DNA from: Stutzerimonas stutzeri
Lineage (GTDB): Bacteria; Pseudomonadota; Gammaproteobacteria; Pseudomonadales; Pseudomonadaceae
NCBI GenBank assembly: GCA_019056435.1
Contig: CP077641.1
Span: forward strand, 2,542,001 to 2,606,000
Reading direction: 5' to 3'
DNA: 64,000 nucleotides
The notes under the pieces are model-generated. The model had not been told where the DNA came from. It searched no databases and saw only the letters and a program-made list of their open reading frames with translations. This document shows positions 58,546 to 64,000 of the stretch, piece by piece (positions within the stretch are counted from its first letter, which is position 1; each line of letters begins with the position of its first letter). Position numbers and translations under genes: made by a program.

Positions 58546-61298
58546 GTGCTGAAAGACCTGGGAATCAAAAGTCGCGTGCTGGTGCTGACGCTCCTGCCGG
58601 CGACCGTGCTGGCCGTGGTGCTGGGCATCTACTTCACCTGGATGCAGCTGTCGGAGATGCGCCACCAGCTCGACGAACGCGGCCAGTTGGTCGCCCAGCA
58701 GCTCGCCCGCTGGCGGCGCCGGCCATGGCCCAGGGGTACAGCAAGCGGCTGCAGCGCATTCTCAATCAGGTGCTCGATCAACCCGACGTGCGCGCCGTGA
58801 CCATCCTCGATACCGAGCGCAATGTGCTGGCCCACGCCGGGCCGAACATGATCACCCCTCGCCACCGGCCGATCCGGAAGCCCTGACCCGCGTCAGCAGC
58901 GTCGACACCACGCGCATCCTGCTGCCCATTCTTGGCAAGCACCTGAACCTGGCGGCCGACAGCCTCGGCAACGACATGCGCCAGATCGGCTGGCTCGAAC
59001 TCGAGCTGTCGCATCAGGGCACCTTGCTGCGTGGCTATCGCAGCCTCTTCACCAGCCTGTTGCTGATCGGCGCGGGGCTGATCATCACCGCGCTGCTGGC
59101 CCTGCGCATGAGCGGCGCCATCAGCCGGCCGCTGCACAAGATCAAGATGGCGGTGGCGCAGCTCAAGGAGGGCCACCTGGAGACGCGCCTGCCAGCGCTC
59201 GGCAGCCATGAGATGGACGAGCTGGCCGCCGGCATCAACCGCATGGCCGAGGCGCTGCTCAGTGCCCGAGAAGAGCTCCAGCAAAGCATCGACCAGGCCA
59301 CCGAGGATGTGCAGCAGAACCTCGAGACCATCGAGATCCAGAACATCGAACTGGACCTGGCACGCAAGGAGGCCCTCGAGGCCAGCCGCATCAAGTCCGA
59401 GTTCCTGGCCAACATGAGCCACGAAATCCGTACGCCGCTCAATGGCATCCTCGGCTTCACCCACCTGCTGCAGAAGAGCGACCTCACGCCGCGGCAGCAG
59501 GATTACCTGTCGACCATCGAAAAGTCCGCCGACAGCCTGCTCGGAATCATCAACGAGATCCTCGACTTCTCAAAGATCGAGGCCGGCAAGCTGGTGCTCG
59601 ACAGCATCCCGTTCAACCTGCGCGACCTGATCGAGGACACCCTCACCATCCTCGGCCCGGCGGCGCACTCCAAGCACCTCGAGCTGGTCAGCCTGGTCTA
59701 CCGCGACACGCCGCTGTCGCTGGTCGGCGATCCGCTGCGGCTCAAGCAGGTGCTGACCAACCTGGTCAGCAACGCCATCAAGTTCACCAACGAGGGCACC
59801 ATCGTCGTGCGCGCCATGGTCGAGGATGAGCGGGCCGACCGCGCGCAGTTGCGCATCAGCGTGCAGGACACCGGCATCGGGCTGACCGACCAGGACATGC
59901 GCTCGCTCTTCCAGGCGTTCAGCCAGGCGGACAACTCCCTGTCGCGCCAGCCCGGTGGGACCGGTCTCGGGCTGGTCATCTCCAAGCGGCTGATCGAGCA
60001 GATGGGCGGCGAGATCGGCGTCGACAGCATCCCTGACGAAGGCTCCGGAATTCTGGATCAGCCTCAGCCTGCCGAAGGCGCGCGACGACATCGAGGACCA
60101 GCCCCGCGCGGTGCTGCTCGGTCGGCGAGTCGGTGTGCTGGAGCCGCATCCGCTGGCGCGCCAGGCGCTACAGCATCAGCTCGAAGGGTGCGGTCTGGAG
60201 GTGCTCACCTTCGATACGCTCGACCAGTTGCAGGACGCCGTCGCCGCGGCGCGCACGAGCGAAACCCCGATCGAGATTGCCGTGCTGGGCGTGACCAGCC
60301 GCGACATCGCCCCGCCGCAGCTCTGCCAGCGCCTGTGGGAATTCGAGGGGCTGGGCTGCAAGTGCATCGTGCTCTGTCCGACCACCGAGCAGGCGCATTA
60401 CCACGAGGCCTTGCCCGAATCCCATACTCACACCCAGCTGCAGGGCAAGCCGGCCTGCACGCGCAAGCTGCAACGCGTGCTCCTCGATCTGCTGCGCCCG
60501 GCGCAGGCGATTGTCGAGCACCCGTTGTTGCCGGAAAGCCGCCCGCCGCGGGTCCTCTGCGTCGACGACAACCCCGCCAACCTGTTGCTCCTCGAGACCC
60601 TGCTCAACGACATGGGCGGCGAGGCCGAAGCGGTGAGCAGCGGCCGGGATGCCCTCGAAGCGGTCAAGCGCAAGGCGTATGACATGGTCTTCATGGACGT
60701 GCAAATGCCGGGCATGGACGGCCGCCAGACCACCGAGGCGATCCGCCAGTGGGAGGTCGACAGCGGCCAGCCGCCCTTGCCGATCATCGCGCTGACGGCG
60801 CATGCCCTGTCCAACGAGAAGCGCTCGCTGCTGCAGAGTGGCCTCGACGACTACCTGACCAAGCCGGTCAGCGAGCGGCAGCTGGCACAGGTGGTGCTCA
60901 AGTGGACGGGGCTGCCCCTGGCGCGAAGCTTCCTGGCCGCGCCTGTCGAATCGCCCCCGCTGGAAAACAACCTCAAGGTGCTCGACGCCGAGGAAGGGTT
61001 GCGCCTGGCGGCTGGCAAGGCCGATCTCGCCGCGGACATGCTGAGCATGCTGCTGGCCTCGCTGGAGGACGACCGCCGGGCCATCCGCGATGCACGCCTG
61101 GCCGGCGACCAGCAGGGCATGATCGACCGCGTGCACCGGCTGCATGGCGCCACCCGGTATTGTGGCGTGCCTCAATTGCGCGCCGCCTGCGAGCGCAGCG
61201 AAACCCTGCTCAAGCAGAACCACCCCAGCGCCGCCCAGGCGCTCGATGAGCTGGACGGGGCCATCGAACGGCTCGAATACGAGGCGCGGGTGATCTAG
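58546..61298 (+). CDS. gacS: hybrid sensor histidine kinase GacS (three frameshifts)
   Basis: Start GTG 58546 (MLKDLGIKSRVLVLTLLPAT). N-terminal TM and periplasmic sensor; HAMP (RPLHKIKMAVAQLKEGHLET); phospho-His in FLANMSHEIRTPLNGILGF; ATPase boxes to GGTGLGLVISKRLIEQMGGE; receiver VLCVDDNPANLLLLETLL with Asp in FMDVQMPGMDG; C-terminal HPt with VHRLHGATRYCGVPQLRAAC. The frame changes near 58710-58725, near 58855-58862 and near 60045-60055, each time leaving conserved GacS sequence in the next frame. Rejoined it is ~917 residues, normal length. GacS drives the GacA-Rsm pathway for secondary metabolism and biofilm. Confidence 0.92.
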
Positions 61299-61306
61299 CC
61301 AGGCAT

Positions 61307-61331
61307 CCCGCCCGGGTCGTCCTCGGGCGGG
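61307..61331 (+). terminator. hairpin after gacS
   Basis: CCCGCCCG (61307-61314) pairs with CGGGCGGG (61324-61331) over 8 bases around a 9-base loop, immediately after the gacS stop. There is no strong T-tract. Confidence 0.6.
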
Positions 61332-61399
61332 TCTCCCATTGAAGGCGAGCAGGCGCTTGTGGGCGCCACGCCCTCGCGGCGCCCGGTGCCATCGGCTGG

Positions 61400-63196
61400 C
61401 TAGTCGCCCATCACCACACCTTCCCGGCGCGGGTCGGCGCCACCGAACCAGCCGTCATCCGTGCGCTGGATCGCTTGCAGGCCGCTGGTCATTTCCATCT
61501 CGTTGACCTCGTGCCCGCGCACCTCCAACGCGCGCGGCGTAGCCGGCGGGAAGCGTCCGGCCTCGAGCACGGTCGGGCCGTTGAAGCTGCCGAAGTTGGG
61601 CAGGTCGATAGCCCGCTGCGCATCCAGGCCCCAGCCGTACATGCCGAGCAGTGTCTTGGCGGTGAAATGGATGATCGCCGCACCGCCTGGCGAACCCACG
61701 CTCGCCAGCAGCTGCTCGCCAGCGGCGTCGAACACCAGCGTGGGGCTCATGCTCGAGCGCGGGCGCTTGCCGGGCTCGACCCGGTTGGCGACCGGCCGGC
61801 CCTCGCTGTCACGCGGCTCGAAGGCAAAATCGGTCAGCTCGTTGTTGAGCAGGTAACCGCCTGGCAGGCCGGTGCCGCCGTCGTTGAGCAGCCGTGCGCC
61901 GAAGGCTTGTTCGATGGTCGTGGTCATCGCCAGGGCGTTGCCGTCGGCATCGATGATGCTGATGTGGCTGGTCCCGTATTCCGGTTGCTCGGGCTGGATG
62001 CCCAGCGCGACGGGCACCGGGCCCGGCTCGCCCGGCTCGGCGGTGCCCATGCTGCGCGGGCCGATCAGCCCGGCGCGTTGCCGTAGATATTCCGGCGCCA
62101 GCATGCTGTTCCAGGTGCGCCCGGGCACCGGCACGAAGTCCGGATCGGCGAGGTACTTGGCTCGGTCGGCATAGGCCAGCCGCGAGGCTTCGCTGTAGCG
62201 GTGCAGGAAGTCCACCGAGGGCACGCCCTGATCGAGGGCCGGTAGCGGACCGAGGTGTTCGAGGATGCCCAGGATCTGCATCTGGGTAATGTGCCCAGAC
62301 GACGGCGGCGGAAAGCCGCAGACCTGATAGCTCGACTGCCACAGCGTGCAGATCGCGTCGCGCTGGCGCGGCTCGTAGCCTGTCAGATCGCTCAGCGCGA
62401 TCCGCCCCGGATTGGTCGGATGTTCGTTCACCTGCTTGACCAGCGCATAGGCGTTCTTGCCCTCGTAGAAGGCGCGGCTGCCGTCCTCGGCGATGGCCTG
62501 CAGCAGCTCGGCCAGCGCCGGGTTGTGCAGCCGATGGCCGACAGGCCAGGGCGAGCCGTCCGGCTGGTAATAGAAAGCCGCAGCGGGCGGGTTGTCGCGC
62601 AGCGAGGGATCGGTCTGCAGCAGCGTATGCAGGCGGGGGCTGACGGCGAACCCTTCCCGCGCGAGCGTGATCGCGGGCTGCAACAGCTCCTTCCAGGGCA
62701 GTTTGCCGTACTGGCTGTGCGCTTTTTCGAGCATTTTCAGGGTGCCCGGCACGCCCACCGAGCGTCCGCCGACCACCGCGGTCTGGAACGCTATGGGCGT
62801 GCCGTCGGGCTCAAGGAACAGGGTTTCGTCGACCGCTGCGGGCGCGGTTTCGCGACCATCGAGCGCGACCAGTTCCTCACCATCCCAATGCAGCAGGAAG
62901 GCGCCACCGCCAATCCCGCTCGACTGTGGCTCGACCAGGGTCAGCACCATCTGCACGGCGATGGCGGCATCCAGCGCACTGCCGCCGGCCTTGAGCACGT
63001 CATAGCCGGCCTGGGTTGCCAGCGGGTTGGCCGCGGCTACTGCGAAGCGGTCGACGGCCCAGCCGGGTTTGGGTGTGTAGCCGCTGCTCGCCTCGGGCGC
63101 AGGGGGCGTGGTATCGGCCGGTTGTTCGCTATGGGTGCAGGCGCTGAGGCTGGCAAGAAGGACCGCGGGGACCAGTACGGCACGTCCGTTGAGCAT
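61400..63196 (-). CDS. ggt: gamma-glutamyltransferase
   Basis: 598 residues with a lipoprotein-like signal (VLLASLSAC, Cys19). Ntn-hydrolase precursor: AANPLATQAGYDVLKAGGSA, LDAAIAVQMVLTLVEPQSSG and IGGGAFLLHWDGEE (substrate loop). The self-cleavage/nucleophile site is at YGTSHISIIDADGNA, where the Thr starts the small subunit, then RPRSSMSPTLVFD and GSPGGAAIIHF. It hydrolyses or transfers the gamma-glutamyl group of glutathione in the periplasm, recycling cysteine. The neighbouring cysM also serves cysteine supply. Complete, with a normal frame. Confidence 0.94.
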   Translation of the reverse strand: MLNGRAVLVPAVLLASLSACTHSEQPADTTPPAPEASSGYTPKPGWAVDRFAVAAANPLATQAGYDVLKAGGSALDAAIAVQMVLTLVEPQSSGIGGGAFLLHWDGEELVALDGRETAPAAVDETLFLEPDGTPIAFQTAVVGGRSVGVPGTLKMLEKAHSQYGKLPWKELLQPAITLAREGFAVSPRLHTLLQTDPSLRDNPPAAAFYYQPDGSPWPVGHRLHNPALAELLQAIAEDGSRAFYEGKNAYALVKQVNEHPTNPGRIALSDLTGYEPRQRDAICTLWQSSYQVCGFPPPSSGHITQMQILGILEHLGPLPALDQGVPSVDFLHRYSEASRLAYADRAKYLADPDFVPVPGRTWNSMLAPEYLRQRAGLIGPRSMGTAEPGEPGPVPVALGIQPEQPEYGTSHISIIDADGNALAMTTTIEQAFGARLLNDGGTGLPGGYLLNNELTDFAFEPRDSEGRPVANRVEPGKRPRSSMSPTLVFDAAGEQLLASVGSPGGAAIIHFTAKTLLGMYGWGLDAQRAIDLPNFGSFNGPTVLEAGRFPPATPRALEVRGHEVNEMEMTSGLQAIQRTDDGWFGGADPRREGVVMGD

Positions 63197-63459
63197 GCTG
63201 TGTTCCTTATCGGGGACGAAGTGTCGGTTCTATAGACCTAGACGACAGACCTTCATCTGCCAAGACCGATCGAAACGCGGCGAAATAAAAATGCGTCTGT
63301 CGCCATCGCGTCGGGGCGCGCTCTGAGGGCCGCGCTTGGCCGTACATCCCTGCATAAGCCGCACCTATCCGAGCCGCCGAGCCGGGTAGGCGGTCTGCCC
63401 GAGTTCCCTGGTTGCCGGTATCATGGGCGCCTTTCCATGCCGTGCGGTACATCGAAGTC
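63197..63459. other. ggt-cysM divergent promoter region
   Basis: 263 bases between the divergent ggt and cysM genes. The right part is GC-rich with no clear hairpin plus T-tract. No gene supported. Confidence 0.3.
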
Positions 63460-64000
63460 ATGACCATTCAGTACCCGACCATTGCCGACTGCGTCGGCAA
63501 TACCCCCTGGTTCGTCTGCAGCGTCTGCCGGGCGAAACCAGCAACACGATTCTGCTGAAACTCGAAGGCAACAACCCTGCCGGCTCGGTGAAGGACCGGC
63601 CGGCCCTGTCGATGATCGCCCGTGCCGAGGCGCGCGGCGAGATCAAGCCCGGCGATACCCTGATCGAGGCCACCTCCGGCAACACCGGCATCGCCCTGGC
63701 GATGGCGGCGGCCATCAAGGGTTATCGTTTCATCCTGATCATGCCGGACAACTCCAGCGCCGAGCGCAAGGCCGCCATGACAGCCTACGGCGCCGAACTC
63801 ATCCTGGTGAGCAAGGAAGAGGGCATGGAAGGCGCGCGTGACCTGGCGCTGCGCATGCAGGCCGAGGGGCACGGCAAGGTGCTCGACCAGTTCGCCAACG
63901 GCGACAATCCCGAGGCGCACTACACCAGCACCGGGCCGGAGATCTGGCAGCAGACCGGCGGCACCATCACCCATTTCGTCAGCTCCATGGGCACCACCGG
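63460..64000 (+). CDS. cysM: cysteine synthase B CysM (frameshifted, 3' end outside window)
   Basis: ATG 63460 gives MTIQYPTIADCVGNTP. The expected LVRLQRLPGETSNTILLKLE follows in the next frame because the C run at 63503-63507 is one base short. Then comes GNNPAGSVKDRPALSMIARA with the PLP-binding Lys, the phosphate loop EATSGNTGIALAMAAAIKG, and MPDNSSAERKAAMTAYGAEL. The window ends at SSMGTTG (second PLP loop). It forms cysteine from O-acetylserine and sulfide or thiosulfate. In P. aeruginosa the order gacS...cysM is also conserved, as I recall it. Confidence 0.93.

Overview
The window is GC-rich gammaproteobacterial chromosome, most like the Pseudomonas/Stutzerimonas group. Supporting signs are GacS sharing its end of the window with CysM, an nrdB-nrdA pair next to an RstAB-type two-component system and a PcpS-type phosphopantetheinyl transferase, a class Ia NrdA of about 964 residues, SotB, RlhA, KatG, and REP-type repeats. 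The organism is inferred from gene content and remembered family sequences, not from a search.

Layout. 1-9.8 kb: envelope and housekeeping genes (end of a hydrolase, MepA endopeptidase, two tandem class A beta-lactamase-like hydrolases, an acyltransferase, DUF72, a periplasmic dienelactone-hydrolase-like enzyme, a stress-domain protein, an SDR, SotB). 9.8-15 kb: PAS-PAS chemotaxis transducer, RlpA-like lipoprotein, PheC-like periplasmic dehydratase, RlhA. 15-24.3 kb: iron region with one TonB-dependent siderophore receptor, then a response regulator / histidine kinase / second receptor series (PfeRSA/PirRSA layout) with Fur-like boxes, followed by DUF3649-PepSY-DUF3325 inner-membrane genes. 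24.5-30.4 kb: CAP protein, a lone curlin-repeat protein, two tiny proteins, two lipoproteins, a periplasmic PilJ-N protein, a SnoaL-like protein. 30.7-43.9 kb: KatG, a PRISE-type reductase with HxlR regulator, a DUF2846 lipoprotein, a GNAT, a MatC-like transporter + amidohydrolase with divergent GntR, an azoreductase with divergent LysR, a GGDEF protein, an alpha/beta hydrolase.

44.0-47.9 kb is a clearly AT-rich accessory segment. It holds a truncated REP-associated transposase remnant, an unrecognised three-helix membrane protein lying between two ~95 bp imperfect direct repeats, and a large protein joining a Schlafen-type AlbA_2 domain to a STAND (NB-ARC-like) NTPase and a helical C-terminus. 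The segment abuts the nrdB terminator and is the best candidate here for an undescribed, possibly anti-phage, system.

48.0-64 kb returns to core genes: nrdB, nrdA (with NrdR-like boxes), an RstAB-like pair, a four-copy tandem repeat array, pcpS, argP, a UPF0126 membrane protein, gacS, ggt and the start of cysM.

Sequence quality matters throughout. About twenty single-base frameshifts interrupt otherwise well-conserved genes, including the normally essential nrdA and nrdB, and many sit in homopolymers. I treat them as probable sequencing errors, give each broken gene its full span and state where the frame changes.
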